Source: Aptenodytes patagonicus
Taxonomy: Eukaryota > Chordata > Aves > Sphenisciformes > Spheniscidae
Reading direction: 5' to 3'
DNA length: 64,000 nucleotides
Assembly (NCBI RefSeq): GCF_965638725.1
Contig: NC_134963.1
Coordinates: 7,447,501 to 7,511,500 of the forward strand
Shown here: in pieces, positions 25,618 through 37,096 of the stretch
Layout of the letters: every line of letters begins with the position of its first letter
Numbering within the stretch: position 1 is the first letter of the stretch
Program-made: the position numbers and the translations under genes
The notes under the pieces: generated by a model
The model's database searches: none
Told to the model about the DNA's origin: nothing
The model's input: the letters and a program-made list of their open reading frames with translations, nothing else

Positions 25618-28600
25618 TGCTGTAATCGAGGAGGCAGCGAACAGCCTCCTCTCCCCTTAATACCAATTACTCTTAAAACTTGAAGCCATGTGCCCATACA
25701 GACATCTCTATCCCATCCTGCTACCTAGAGGCCATTGCTGCTGCACTTGCAGGCTGTCAGGAAAAACATACCCAGAGGTGAAACCCAGCTACTTTTGTGC
25801 TGTTTTGTTGTCTCTAATGATGTATACGCACTTGTTATTTTTACACTGTAAATTTTCAGTGTGAGAAGGATGTCCTGCTGCATGCTTCTAGCGTGCCTGG
25901 CATATTTGGCTCTCACTTTGTTGAGATTTTAAGTGTTAAGGAAAATAGCATCAGAAGTTTGCAGTCTTGTTTTGGATGCTGGGCATGAGAGCCTTCTCTT
26001 CTGGAAGGATGCGTGCTGAGGAAGGGCAGGCAAGAAGAAGCGATATCGTGCAGGGAGAGAACGGCTCAGCATTTGCGGACTAGACAGCGTGTATTTTGAA
26101 AGAAACCTTTTCTGTAAGAAACACCTGGAGCAAAACTGAGGCCAATTGCAAAAGGCTGCAGGTCTACAACTCTCAATGTGTTTGCAATGCTTTTAGGATC
26201 AAAACTGGTCTTGCCCATTGAAGACTGGTATGGTTCATGCACATATGAAGATAACCGTTCATTGGAGGAAATAAATAAAAATCTGGGTAGAGAATGCACT
26301 CATGGGAGGCCATTCCCAAGCAGAGTCTTGGTAAAGTGACACCATGAGGCCAAGGTATCACTCCAGGTCCATGGGACAACGTTTCAGCAAAGATGGGCCT
26401 AGCGAGTGTCTGAATTCAGGACCTCTTCTGTAAGGTTTTGCCATCGGACTGCTGGCTGAGAAGATCTTTCCCCATGACCAGCTGCCTTAGCAGTCGTCAG
26501 CATCTTCCTGCTCCTCCCAGCGCTGCTGCTGGAGCTGACGGGAGTTTGATTATGATTTAATCCAGGCTTTTAGAGGAGGGAAAAAAGAAAGTTTTGACAG
26601 TTCCATATATAGTCCTCTGACTCACAGATTTCACGTGTCAAACTCCAAAGACGGGTTAAGTAGAATTAAGTTCTGGATTTGTTATAAATAGGCATTAAGT
26701 AACATGAATGTATTACATTTGCATGAAAATATGGGTCTGATTCTCTAGCTTACCCCAGAGATTTTCTTTGATGTTGATGGGACGCTCCCAGGTAGGTGAG
26801 CTCAGATCAGTGCCAGCCCAGCTCTGACCGTCCCCTGCAGCCACCATTTAACTGGACCCTGTGAGACGGGAAAATCATTGCTGAAATCAGGGAGGATTTA
26901 CGCTGCTTGCACAGATCAGAATTTGGCCCTTAAAATAGTATAAGTAGTTTTAATTAGACCCCAAATCTGCAGCTGAAGCAATAATTTCTCCACGTCAATC
27001 AGTGCTAAATGTACCTATTAAATCAGGGAAGATGCGTTAAGATGAAAATTGCATAGAAAGTCACTTTTCTTCTGTTTCTCCCAGAAGATGGAGATTCATT
27101 GGATTCAGATGTCACAGACAATCTCATCCTGCTCCCATTACCTGCTCAGCTACAGCTTAAAGGTCCATCCAGACAATAAAGTCACCCTCACTCAGACCAA
27201 GTCTGACAGTTGAGCATTGTTTGGGTGAAAACAGTCCCCTTTAGTAAAATAAATGCTTCTGCAATGAGTGTGACAGACACAGACTCTACCAAATCAGATC
27301 CCTCCTCAATAGTTTAATTTACTGACTTGCTCGTTGTTGAACAATTGAGAATTGGTCCATGGAGAAGGAACACAAAAAGGGCAGACAATGTAGGCTGTAT
27401 TTTGAGGCTGGACTAGTCCCAGCTAAGGGAAACCAGGCTTTTGAGCCACCCAGTGGCATTGTTTCTGGAAAAATAATGTCCACCCCTGCAGCTCTATCTT
27501 TATTCTGAACTGGAGGTTTGGCCCTATTTCTGCTGAGGGTGAAGAGAAGCAAACTGGAGAGAAGGGATCTGCAATATGACACAGCCAGGGCCACTGAGAC
27601 AGAGGTTGTCGTTATTATCCCACAGAGCTGTTGATCATGCAGGAACAGCATGAAAAGCTCCGGGAGCTTCCCCCAGCCCAGGCGGAACCCTCAGGCTCTG
27701 GTGCCTTCCCAGCTCTGCCCTTGGTTGCAATTTTTCTTATCTAACACCACATTCTGCTTTCTGCCATGAAAATCGTTTCCAATTAAATGCATCCTCAGAG
27801 CCTATCTGGCTGTGAATTAGCCTGGAACTTGATGGCTGGCTTGTTAGCTCATCAAAGTCTCCAGGATAATGGGGAGGTGCAGCCTCAAGAGCGATGTGCT
27901 GGTTGGGGATTTTGCTCATTGCCTTGAACTCGCTGCAGCTCTGCAAACTGGGACGCGGATGCCCTTTGCTCACCTTCAGCGCTTCTCTATTCCCCTTCAT
28001 CCCAGAGCTGAGTAAGCAACACCAAGGCTACAAAACACAGCCCTGCTGCAGCCTCCAGTGCTGTCTCGTTCTTCTGCCCTCCAGGGATCTCAGGGTTTGC
28101 TGAGTCCCTGGGAAGGAGCCGACCACGTGCTCCAGCTTATGGGGGGGGGGATTATCATGGCTCTTGTGACTCAGTCCATGGCTCCCGTGTGCTTCCCTGC
28201 ATGGAAAGGAGAGAAGCAGGCGTGAATCCTCAATTTGTCCCCTATATTGGCTGCCTAAACAGTCTCTGTCCCCAGGGACCTTCCCCAGGTTGGCAGTGCC
28301 AACCATTGCTGCTGTCCCGATGGCGGGCACCTCGAGGGTGTCTGGATGCCGAGGGCAATGTCAGTGATGTGGTGATTGCTGCCTCTCCAGGAGCAAAACA
28401 GATAGAAACCAGGTAGGAAGCCCAGGGAGCTGGCTGCGGGGCTGGCAAGGAAGGGGAGGGAACGGCAGCTTTGTGGCCCAGAAGCGCTGCTGGGGACGGC
28501 AAAGCCCCAGGTGCTGCTTTCTGGTCAGAGCGAAAGGCTTCAAAGTCCCAGGTTATGGGACGATTCAAACACTGCAAAGGGAAGCAAGAACCGGTAAAAT

Positions 28601-30288
28601 GAGGGTTTCTGCTTGTTGTGGGCACGCAGCCAGGGAGACATCAGAGCACATGCTTCAGGGCTGGTTTTGAGGCATGGAAATCCCTTTGGTCCATGTAGCG
28701 TGGGCTCCCAGCCCTCCCCAAGGGGCAGGTGGGGGTGCTCCAGCCACCCCCTTGCTCTGTCCTCCTTGGTGACGGTCCCCATGGAGACCCCGTCCACACT
28801 CCGGTGTGATGACGCTGTCCTGACAACCAGGCCAGTGCCTGTTCCACAGAGCCTGGGCCAGTGCAAGGCGCAGGACGGGACCAGGACTGGCTCCCTGCCA
28901 AGTTCTCGTCTCTCCTGCACTTCCCACTGGAAATAGGGGCTGTTTCTCGGGAATACCCGACTGCCGCCGTGGTCCCATCCCCTGGCTGGAAAGGAACCAC
29001 AGCACCCTGCGGTGGGGTGAGCAGCGTTGGGGGGGGGACAGGGGAGCCTGCACAGCTGCAGCGGGGCTGGGGGGGACCAGCTTTGGGGGTGAGGGCTGTG
29101 GGGTAACCCCCAGTGCCGTCCCTGGCTGCACCGGGATGGGGGCTGAATCCAGGCAATATCCCCCACTCGTGCTCCCCGGGGGCTCTGCCTGCCAGCACGG
29201 GGGGGCCCGGCCTCACCGGGATTTCTATGGAAACCCAGGTACTGAACAGGGTGGAATAGCTCAAACCATCTGTTCTTCCCCTACTTATAAACTCGATAAG
29301 AGCGTGTTTCGCGATGACATCACTACAAATGCTCTCCTTTTATTTATCACGCAGCCATCTGTGATGGTTTCCTCATGTGCCAAACACGCGAGCGGGTGCT
29401 GAGGGACGGGCAGGGGGACACAACCACCCCCTTATCCGGGTTTCATTTCTCCCTTTGGAAAGCAGGCCTGGCCCTGCAGAGGCTTCCTTGTCCCCTTCCT
29501 GAGGCGTCTGCAGAGCAACTGGCGGAGTTAGCGGGAAGAAATGAGGGGCTCAAAGGTAAAAACTGAAGCACAATCCAAAGCTGAACTTCTCCACAGGCGC
29601 TATGGAGGACCTGCTGTGGGAATCTCACCTGCAGAAATAAATGCCGCAGTGCGGTGAGCCGGACAGGCGGTGGGGAGCCAGGCTTTCTTTTGCCAGCAAC
29701 GTGTTAGGTTGTGGTGGGGCTGATTATGCCTGCCCTCCTGTGCCAGGGATGAGGCAGTGGCATGAGATTTGGGTGTTGGGGAGGGCAGGATTGGGGAATA
29801 TGGTTCAGCTGAGGACACAGGTAGTGGTGGATCTAACTGCCACAGCTTCAGTGCTTACCTGTTAGACAGTTTCTCAGCTAGAAGTCACCTTTCCACAGCT
29901 GGGGATGGGAGCACTCCTGCTCCGCTCCTGGGCAAAGTCAGCTGGGTTCATTCAAGTCCCCAGCACTGATGGGTTTGGTTCTGACTCACGTGGTCTTCGC
30001 AGTCATGCTGGGTGATAAAAGTGACAACCTGCTGTCACCTGCCCTCCCTGCTGCTGGAGGTCTGCACCCTGTCCTGGAATCAAGGTGCCGGCTGTGGCTC
30101 AGCCGCCATGGTCAACAGGCACTGATTTTGGTTGCTGTTAACACCTCCTTGCCCTGGGGAGTGGTAGTAGCTTTAGGGTGGGTTACCCAAGAGCAAAGCA
30201 CCTGGTGGACTTTGCTCTGAAGTAGATCAGAAGTGCTCATGGAGCTTGTTTGTGTGGCTCAGTGTTTTGGCTGGTAATGAATATCTTA

Positions 30289-30336
30289 GGTGGCGGCAAA
30301 GAGCTGAAGGTGGTGACAAACAGCTGGAGGTGGTGA
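30289..30336. repeat. Short 20-bp tandem repeat, about 2.4 copies
   Basis: Units begin GGTGGYGRCAAA and contain AGCTGRA, repeated every 20 nt just upstream of the first recognised CCDC63 coding exon. No function is evident. Confidence 0.6.
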
Positions 30337-30428
30337 TGCGATTAACCCGCTCCCCTGTGTCCAGCTCCACTGTCTACCACTGCTGGTCGTGTTTGCTCAA
30401 GTGACAAAACTCTCCCTCTCTGTGGCAG

Positions 30429-30592
30429 CGGGGAGGGCCCTCTTTGAGGCAGAAGCTTTCGGAATTCCCTGTGAAGGAGAAAGAAAATCTGGCTGAAATC
30501 GAGATCAGGAGACTGCAGAAACAGTTTTGGATAGCAGCGGAGAAGAGGAAATCTTATGGTGTCAACGTGAGGCAGCAAATGCGGGCTCAGGA
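30429..30592 (+). CDS. CCDC63: CCDC63 exon, first one recognised
   Basis: The acceptor is CTCTGTGGCAG and the donor GA|GTGAGT. It encodes RGGPSLRQKLSEFPVKEKEN and then LAEIEIRRLQKQFW...RQQMRAQE. The human counterpart region contains EKLSELP and the LRRQFRK helix. It enters in phase 0, so the missing upstream exon must end on a codon boundary. Confidence 0.88.
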
Positions 30593-33500
30593 GTGAGTGC
30601 AGCTTTGCTCGGCTGCATTGAGCTTGGAAAGTTCCTCCATGCTGAGATCTGGGGACCCCGGTGCTGAGATGGGGAGGGGTAAGGACCTGCTCTGGCATTA
30701 CAGGAGGGATGTGCTAAATGTAATTTGTCATTCTGTTTTTGCAGAAAAGAAATAGAGTCGCTGACTCAAGAACACAAAGAGGTGTTGTTAACGCTGAGCC
30801 AGATCACGTCCCGGAGAAATGCGATGCTGGATGACAGAAATTGTATGGAGCTCCAATGCCTTTTGCAGACCAAATATCAGTATGATTCTCTGATTAGAGA
30901 CAGAAAAGCCCTGTTAGCTGACCTGGACCACCAGGTAAGAGCATCTGGACCATTCCCTGGCTGAGCATGGTAGAGCAGAGCAGAGTCACAGAGTGAGCCC
31001 TATGGCTGAAACTCCTCAGTGTAAAATGCATTTAATTCAGGCCTTGGAATATCATGCTGCCTCCTGGCAAAAGACACATGACAATGACAAATGGATAGAG
31101 CTAGGCTCCCATTCAAATCAGCAGCACTGGCTAGAAAAGTAAGGTCTGACTCTCAACCTTCTTGTCCCACCGGTCTCTGCAGCTCCTCTTTGATGGCACG
31201 TCTGCCTGGGGTCATGCAACATCCCTCTGCTTTTCCCTTGACTATTTTTTTTCTCCTGAAGAGGCAAAAATGGAACATTTAGTTGTGCTGCCTGAGACAT
31301 GGCAAATAGAGGAGCAGCAACATCTGAGGGATGTCCCATCACTTCTCCTGAGGACAGCCTGGTTGGATTTGGCCAACGGTGGGGTGGGAGGCCAAGGGAA
31401 ACCCAGTGCTACAGAAGTGACGGGTCCCTGCAGCTTTCTGCTCTGAACAAGCCGCCCATGACAGAAGTCAGGGAAAACGCTCGGGCAGTTTACAGTTGCT
31501 AGAGGTGCTGCAGAGCTTTCCACAACAGGGTTAGCTTTCAATCAGGGATCTCTTGGCTGAGTCATACCTCTCCCACCTGCCCCCCACTTCGTTGTTCTCC
31601 AACTACTTCATTCTTCTCGTGGATTTATTTTCTCTGGCAGCTCCCCGCTTCTGGCAAAATTTTTCCTCCACTCATTCCCAGGGAGGACTGCACAGATCCC
31701 TGTCTGGCCAGCACAATACGACTACCAAAAAACCATCCTCATTGCCTCTTCCACTCTACACAGAGTGCTGCTGTGCCTTGTTCAACACCTGCTGAATTTC
31801 CCTCCAGAGGCAGCTGCATTTCCTTCGTGACATGAAATTAAACCCATTCCTAGTTACAGTTTATGTTTCTGCGTGTGCAGGATGGGATCCTTTGGGATTA
31901 AAGCTGCTTCTATAACTGTGAGCTCATTAATGACATGGTTGCTGTAGTTCAGGTCAACAGAGGGTATTTTCTTTGGCTAAGAGTCCTGACAAAAGTCCAG
32001 AATGTAGGGGTGGAGATTATACTTCCTTTTTTTTTTTCTCTGTCTGTGCAGATACTAGAGCTGGAAAAAAAGATTGTGAAGCAAAACCAGACAGCAGTGA
32101 AGGTGAAGCAAGCGAACAGTAGCAAACGGCTGCAAAAGCAGATTGAGACACTGGAGATGCATCTAAACAATGTAAGCAAACATTTTGCAGACCTTTGGAG
32201 ACCATGTGCGGGGCCACACTGGGGCCTGTGCGCAAAACGCTTTTTGGTCGGGACAAAGGGTAATGGTGCAAACGCATTTGGTTGACACAAGCTGCATAAA
32301 GGACCTGGCTTGTTCCCCTGGCCTGATTGCTCCCAGAATATCTCAAAGGCTCCTTCAAGCTTGGTGACCCAAATGCAGCACTTGTGCCATGCCAAGAAGC
32401 CTGAAGGTCTGCACCTGTTTAGTGATAAAACCGAGTTGCCTGAAGCCACCTTGCCTTGGACAATGCCAGCTCCAGGTCTCTGCCGTGATCAACCTGGCCT
32501 ACTGTTGCCTCCCCTGTCTTGGGGCAAACTTAAAATCTCTTGGGCTGTGTTTGTCCCAGCCCTGGTCAAGGTCTTTCAGCAGATACCTGAGCCCCCAGGT
32601 TCCGCACCAGCTTAAAACCTTTTGCTTCCCTCTCCCCAGGTCACTGTCCATTTCAATACCATCCTGACCAGAAATAACAAGCTCCGAGAAGAGATTGAAA
32701 ACCTACGAATCCAGAAAGCTGTTTTGGACAACTTCTACTCAAAGCTCCATAAGAAGCTGGATCAGCAGAGGAGAAGGATGAACACTGCCGTTGAGCAATC
32801 TGCACAAGCCTACGAGCAGCGGTACGTGGCCTTGCGAACCCTCTGTGGCAAACTCGGCACCAATGGGCAATGCTAGTGATGAGGATCGATGTAAAGAGAA
32901 ACCAATTGCAACTTCAGAGAGAGGATTCACCGCTCTAGTCTGGAGCTGGGTGCTAAGGGTTAGGTGCCTGGTCAGTGCAGGGAGACTGGTACCTCCAGGG
33001 TGATTTACTCCACCCATCCCAGACATTTCTTGGGATGGGGTGAATTGCCCCATGGAGCAGTCTCTTTCCTCTGAGTCCCACCTGAGCGCGCATAGGGGGA
33101 TGCAGCAGACCTGGAGCAGAGGCCAGCCAGCTCCGGTCAAAGTGAGCCTGGCTGCCACAGTTGGGTGCTGTGTCCGAGTACAAAACCCCACCAAGAGCTA
33201 TGTTAGCTTGCTGCTGGCCTTGGGCTAACACAGCTGGGCAACGTGCACAGCATCATGGGGGCTTTGCTAGGTCAGGCACAGAGATGCATGGGAATGGCCA
33301 GGAATACAAATCCTTATATCTACGTATGGTGTAACCTGCTGCTCTCTGTGTGCAGGATGGAGGCTCTGGCAAGGATTTCAGCCATGAACGAAAGGCACAG
33401 CAAAGACACTGTCCAGTACAATGTTGAGCTGCAGGAACAGGAGCGTGTCCTTGACCAGGAGACCAAACTGAAAACCTTCACACTTGCCAAATTTACAGAT

Positions 33501-36270
33501 CGCTCTGAATTGGAGGAACAGGCCAGAAAAAAAAAAGGTGTCAGATGGGAGAAACCATGTGCAACTGGGACCGCAAACCAGGAGTTTGCAGGGTTGGCAA
33601 GGGGTCTGCTTATAGCACTGCACCTGAAAGGCAGGACCTCTCCCCTGCCTGCAGGCTCCTTCACCCACCCTTTGCCTTACAGAAGAAAAGGATGAACAGT
33701 GATAACCAAGTGAGGCCACCCAAAACCATGTGTCTTGGGGTGCCCTTGGGGGAGAGGGAGGGATGGGGAGGAAGGGAGCTGCCTCCATGTGCAACCATGG
33801 CTCCTTTTATCCTCCCAGGGAGAGATCCCACTGTGTTTGCCACATTCCTATGCAGACTGTGAGCTCCTTGCTTAATTTCTGAGTGAAATAAAGACACCTT
33901 CTGCCCCCCCCTGCTTCGAGCACCCCACCAAACCCCACAGCACCCGCGGGGGAAGGCTCTGCAAAGGGCGGCCCGTGGGGACACGCACAACCCAGGCTCT
34001 CTGTCTCTCCCTCAGCCTTGAAGGCAGCCCAGCGGGCCAAGCGGAGCCAAGGGGAGAGCTTCGAGAGCCGGGAGGTGGCTTACAGGCACCTGCTGGAGCT
34101 GGCGGAGGATGGGGACATCAACCGGCTGGTGAACGGCTTCATCGAAAAGGAGGAGGAGAACTTTGCCTGCTTCTGCTATGCCACCGAGCTGAACAACGAG
34201 ATGGAGAAGATGCAGCGGAGGATCAAGGACCTCCAGGTCTGTTCCAGGCTCTTCATGTCTCCCCTTTCTCAGCTGGCGCTTTTGGGCTGGGGTGGGCTTT
34301 TCCCTCTCCCATGTGTCCAGCATCACTGCCCACACCAGAGCCCAGCTCACAGCCTGCCGCACGGGTGGGATTAGCGGAATGCAAAGGGGTAGCCAAAAAT
34401 ATAACTCCAATAGACAGAATGCTGCGTTCTCAGAGCTAAAAGTGTCTCAATGCTGCCACCGTGTACCCAGCAAAAATATTGCAGTATCCAGGAGGGCTAA
34501 CAGCTGCCTTGGCCATGTGTGGGGCTGGCTATAGTGAAAAGTGTTGCCTGTTGTGGGGTCATTGCCTGCCCTCCTTGGCCTGGGGACAGTGGTCCCCAGA
34601 GGGGTCAAGTGGGGTGTCCCTGCTCCCAGGGTGGAGGGATGGTCCCCAGCCTCCGTTAGGCACCTCTGGTGGACATTCAGCCAGTACCCCCACCATGTGC
34701 TTGTGTTTACACAGAATGAAATTACAGCCCTCATGACGGACCAGGAATATGCAGAAAGCAGCAGCCTTCATGTCCTGCAGGAGCTGGAGGTATGGCAGCC
34801 CGGATTTCCCTCTGCAAGGGCAGCAGACCCCTGACTGTCCTGGCACGTGTCCTAGGCGGTCTGGTCCTGTCAATGCTGCTCTGGCCGATGGCTGGAGAGG
34901 CGCCGGCAGAAAAGGGCCCTGCATCGGCTTTGGCAGCCCTGTCTCCCAGTGCATGGTGAGAGGGTGACTGCAGGGCTCCTGCCAGCCCTGGTCCTACAGT
35001 GCCTGGGGCCTCGTCTGCGGCATAGGGAGCTTGGGATCCCCTTCACAGAGCCTTTACCTTGCAGGGATGGGAGCATCCCACAGCCTCTCCTGGGATGTCT
35101 CCAGGGTCCAGACTGGAACTGGCCAGCACTGGGGGGGGGGGGAGCAGGGGGCTGGTGTGACACCTAGCAAAACCTTTGCTGATAGGAAAAACTAACGGAA
35201 ACCACTGAGGAAGCCAACCGGTACGAAGACAGATGCAAAGAGAGCAGCAAAGTCCTGGGCCAGCTCAAATCTGGCATGGAGACCCTGTTCAAAGAAATCA
35301 GCTGTGACGCTGTGAAGATAATGGAGCAGCTTGGAGAAAAAGGGCAGATCACGGATCTGAACCTGATGCAGTTTTTAGGTAGGTCCGGGCTGCCCGTCTT
35401 TCCCCGCCACATGGCCCGGACCTTGTATATCTACCACCCGCTTGCACTGTGTTTTAATTGAGCTGGTTTTTTTTCCCCTGCCCCATCATGCATGGGTGTC
35501 CCTAATGTGAATTTGGGACGCCAAATTCCCAGCAAACTCAGGAGCTAACCTGGCTGTATAAATATCCTAGTGGACCCCCAACCCCTCATATTGGCTCGGG
35601 TTGTCTTGGATCCAAGTCTTGGGCCTTTGCCCCTGGGGAGATAGGCTGCCCGACGTCACTGTCTCGAGGAAATCAATGGATCCCTTGCTCAGCAAACAGC
35701 CGGGGATGGATTTGGGCAGGGGCCCGGTGCAGGGGCCCTGCAGGACGGCGCTCCCTCCCACCCAGGTCTCATGGAGAAGAAGGCCAACGAGCTCCTGCTG
35801 ATGGAGTCCATCCTGCGCTACACATTGGATGATGGCTCGCATCCGGCCCAGCCCTTCGCCAACCCGCTGCTGGGTGGCACCGGGCTCCTCCGGGTGATGG
35901 ATCAGGCACAGCTCTGCCCGCCGGCCCCCGCCCCGGACGGCACCACCAACGCCATCGACGCCTGTGAGTGTGTGAGGTGGGAGGGAGGGGCTATGGCCAC
36001 GCAACCAGCCAATCCACAATTCCCCCATGGCCGCCTGGCCAATCCCCCACTGTCACCTGTCCTCCCCAGCCAATCCTAACTAGCCTGTCCAGCCCCACCG
36101 GGTATATAAGGCCTGTGATGGCATGCATGGCAGGGCGGCCATTTTCTTGGGCAGTGGACGTGCCACTGGACCACGGCCAGCTGTGCCAGCTGATTCTCCA
36201 GAGCCGGGAGAAGGAGCGGGGCAACACCTCCGGCACGGGCAAGAAGGGGAGGAATGGTGTCAAGGTGTGA
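30429..36270 (+). CDS. CCDC63: CCDC63 (ODA5-type coiled-coil protein), coding exons except the first
   Basis: Ten exons with GT-AG borders and consistent phase give 546 residues plus stop; human CCDC63 has 563, so only a short N-terminal exon is missing. Long charged heptad helices fill exons 30429-34236. Recognisable stretches include LQKQIETLEMHLN, VTVHFNTILTRNNKLREEIE, EQSAQAYEQR, SQGESFESREVAY, FIEKEEENFACF and the C-terminal VPLDHGQLCQLIL, which parallel human CCDC63 and the related docking-complex proteins CCDC114 and CCDC151. Family knowledge places it in outer-dynein-arm docking in motile axonemes; in mammals it is needed for the sperm flagellum. Introns above 300 nt (for example 30935-32051 and 32822-33355) show nothing notable. 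It converges on MYL2 with under 0.7 kb between their poly(A) signals. The first coding exon, with the ATG, was not found. Confidence 0.93.
30745..30934 (+). CDS. CCDC63: CCDC63 exon, coiled coil (KEIESLTQEH to LADLDHQ)
   Basis: Acceptor TTTTTGCAG, donor CAG|GTAAGA, 190 nt. It contains MELQCLLQTKYQYDSLI and ALLADLD, which align with MELRLLLQTKEDYEALI and VLLAELD of human CCDC63. Confidence 0.95.
32052..32171 (+). CDS. CCDC63: CCDC63 exon, coiled coil (ILELEKKI to EMHLNN)
   Basis: Acceptor CTGTGCAG, donor AAT|GTAAGC, 40 complete codons. LQKQIETLEMHLN aligns with LQKQIHILETRLN in human. Confidence 0.95.
32640..32821 (+). CDS. CCDC63: CCDC63 exon, coiled coil (VTVHFNTIL to QAYEQ)
   Basis: Acceptor TCTCCCCAG, donor CG|GTACGT, 182 nt. 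VTVHFNTILTRNNKLREEIE and EQSAQAYEQR are close to the human [20 protein letters not shown] and EQSSQAYEQR. Confidence 0.96.
33356..33537 (+). CDS. CCDC63: CCDC63 exon, coiled coil (MEALARIS to EEQARKKK)
   Basis: Acceptor GTGTGCAG and donor G|GTGTCA directly after a run of ten A residues coding for lysines. Phase 1 at its end joins to the next exon to give KKKALKAAQ. The A-run is a likely site for sequencing or replication slippage. Confidence 0.93.
34016..34236 (+). CDS. CCDC63: CCDC63 exon, conserved core (GESFESREVAY)
   Basis: Acceptor CTCCCTCAG, donor CAG|GTCTGT, 221 nt. It holds the most conserved block: SQGESFESREVAYRHLLELA, FIEKEEENFACF and YATELNNEMEKM, against GESFESYEVAHLRLLKLAE, FLAKEEKNFARF and YVTELNNDMEMM in human. 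Confidence 0.96.
34715..34789 (+). CDS. CCDC63: CCDC63 exon, short (NEITALMTDQ to VLQELE)
   Basis: Acceptor TTTACACAG, donor GAG|GTATGG, 25 complete codons. It matches the human segment DEIILLRSQQ...SVLRQLE. Confidence 0.93.
35186..35378 (+). CDS. CCDC63: CCDC63 exon (EKLTETTEEA to NLMQFL)
   Basis: Acceptor TGCTGATAG, donor G|GTAGGT, 193 nt. It contains TTEEANRYEDRCKESSKVL, LFKEISCDAVKIMEQLGEKG and ITDLNL, parallel to human [39 protein letters not shown] and VTDINL. Confidence 0.95.
35766..35963 (+). CDS. CCDC63: CCDC63 exon (LMEKKANELLLME to NAIDA)
   Basis: Acceptor CCCACCCAG, donor T|GTGAGT, 198 nt. EKKANELLLME aligns with EKKTNDLLLLE; NPLLGGTGLL aligns with NPFWGGSALL. The latter half is proline-rich and less conserved. 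Confidence 0.94.
36155..36270 (+). CDS. CCDC63: CCDC63 last coding exon and stop
   Basis: Acceptor TTGGGCAG, 116 nt, TGA at 36268-36270. DVPLDHGQLCQLILQ parallels human EQPLDHSSLRQLVLD, followed by a basic tail (TGKKGRNGVKV). Confidence 0.92.
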
Positions 36271-36291
36271 GAGCCTGGCAGGAACAAGTTA

Positions 36292-36297
36292 AATAAA
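36292..36297 (+). terminator. CCDC63: CCDC63 poly(A) signal
   Basis: AATAAA begins 22 nt after the TGA stop, so the 3' untranslated region would be only about 40-50 nt. No other canonical signal follows before MYL2. Confidence 0.8.
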
Positions 36298-36986
36298 CAG
36301 TTTCACTCTTGAGTTCCCCCTCTGCTTTTTCGCCCTGGTTGTCATTCCAGCTCCCTTCCCCTCTGGAAGGAGCCCAACGCATTCTGCAGGCTTCAAAAGC
36401 TCACCGGGTGATATTTCGGCATGGCTTTGCCCACTGCTGACAGCAGCCGCGGCCGGGGGCGGGAACAGCTGCTCTCCGGTGGGGTGCCGTCCCCGTTGCA
36501 CAACCCAACGTGCTTCCCACAGCCAGGCATCGTGTGGCTGCTAGAGAGGAGATGGGGACCACGGTCCCAGTCCTGCACCATGCCTGCCCAAGGGGCATGG
36601 GGAGGGCATGGGGAGATGTGGGGGGGATGAGCGTGCTTGCTGGGTGTTCCCTGCTAAGCTGGGAGAAGCAGGCAGCTCTTTGCTGCCTAAAGTAAAGCCG
36701 AGCTCAGTGCTGGTCCTGGGCTGGTGGGACCAGATGGCTGCTAGCCACAGCCCAATGCGAAATGGGCTGTTTGGGGCTGGGAGCTGGGCCAGGCTGGGGA
36801 AATGGTGGAGCAGAGGGACTCGAGGGCACACGACGGTGATGTGCAGTGGGGCCGGGAGTCTGGGGGCAGCGGGGTCTGAGATGGGGCCAGGGGCTCCCGC
36901 TGGGCACAGATGCACCGTGCAGACACACCACACAATCCCAAGCACCACTCATGCCAGCGGCTGGACTTCCTCTTGCCAAAAGGCAG
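36298..36986. other. Convergent intergenic spacer between CCDC63 and MYL2
   Basis: About 690 bp of GC-rich DNA lies between the poly(A) signals of the two converging genes. No open frame here resembles a protein I know. Confidence 0.6.
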
Positions 36987-36992
36987 TTTAAT
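36987..36992 (-). terminator. MYL2: MYL2 poly(A) signal (ATTAAA)
   Basis: Plus-strand TTTAAT reads ATTAAA on the minus strand, about 105 nt beyond the MYL2 stop. This is the commonest variant signal and predicts a short 3' untranslated region. Confidence 0.6.
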
Positions 36993-37096
36993 GTGGATGC
37001 CATTCACATGTTCCCCAGGGGGAGAGGCAAAGGGACCCCCCCGTGTGACCTAGAGAGAAGCGATCTCACAGTGCCAGCCCCAGCGCCGAGCGTGGG

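Larger units (their letters stand above)
9470..29500. other. Intergenic region between PPP1CC and CCDC63
   Basis: About 20 kb separates the divergent PPP1CC and CCDC63 genes. I found no open frame with a recognisable protein or a consistent exon series. The longest frame (13641-14270, plus, 209 codons) has no family resemblance. The stretch holds a poly-T run (13229-13246), a long imperfect hairpin (12085-12274), one CR1 remnant (18838-18966) and a 28-nt perfect palindrome (25590-25617). The unidentified first coding exon of CCDC63 may lie near its right end. Confidence 0.6.

Noticed and set aside
28540-29264. Overlapping minus-strand frames of about 207 codons upstream of CCDC63
   Set aside because: Several frames are open at once in GC-rich DNA poor in TA dinucleotides, and the products are low-complexity Pro/Ser/Gly.
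29641-29865. Plus-strand ATG beginning MPQCGEPDRR as a possible CCDC63 start
   Set aside because: Its nearby donor (TGCG|GTGAGC) would join in phase 1, whereas the exon at 30429 needs phase 0, and the peptide lacks the lysine-rich character of the family start.
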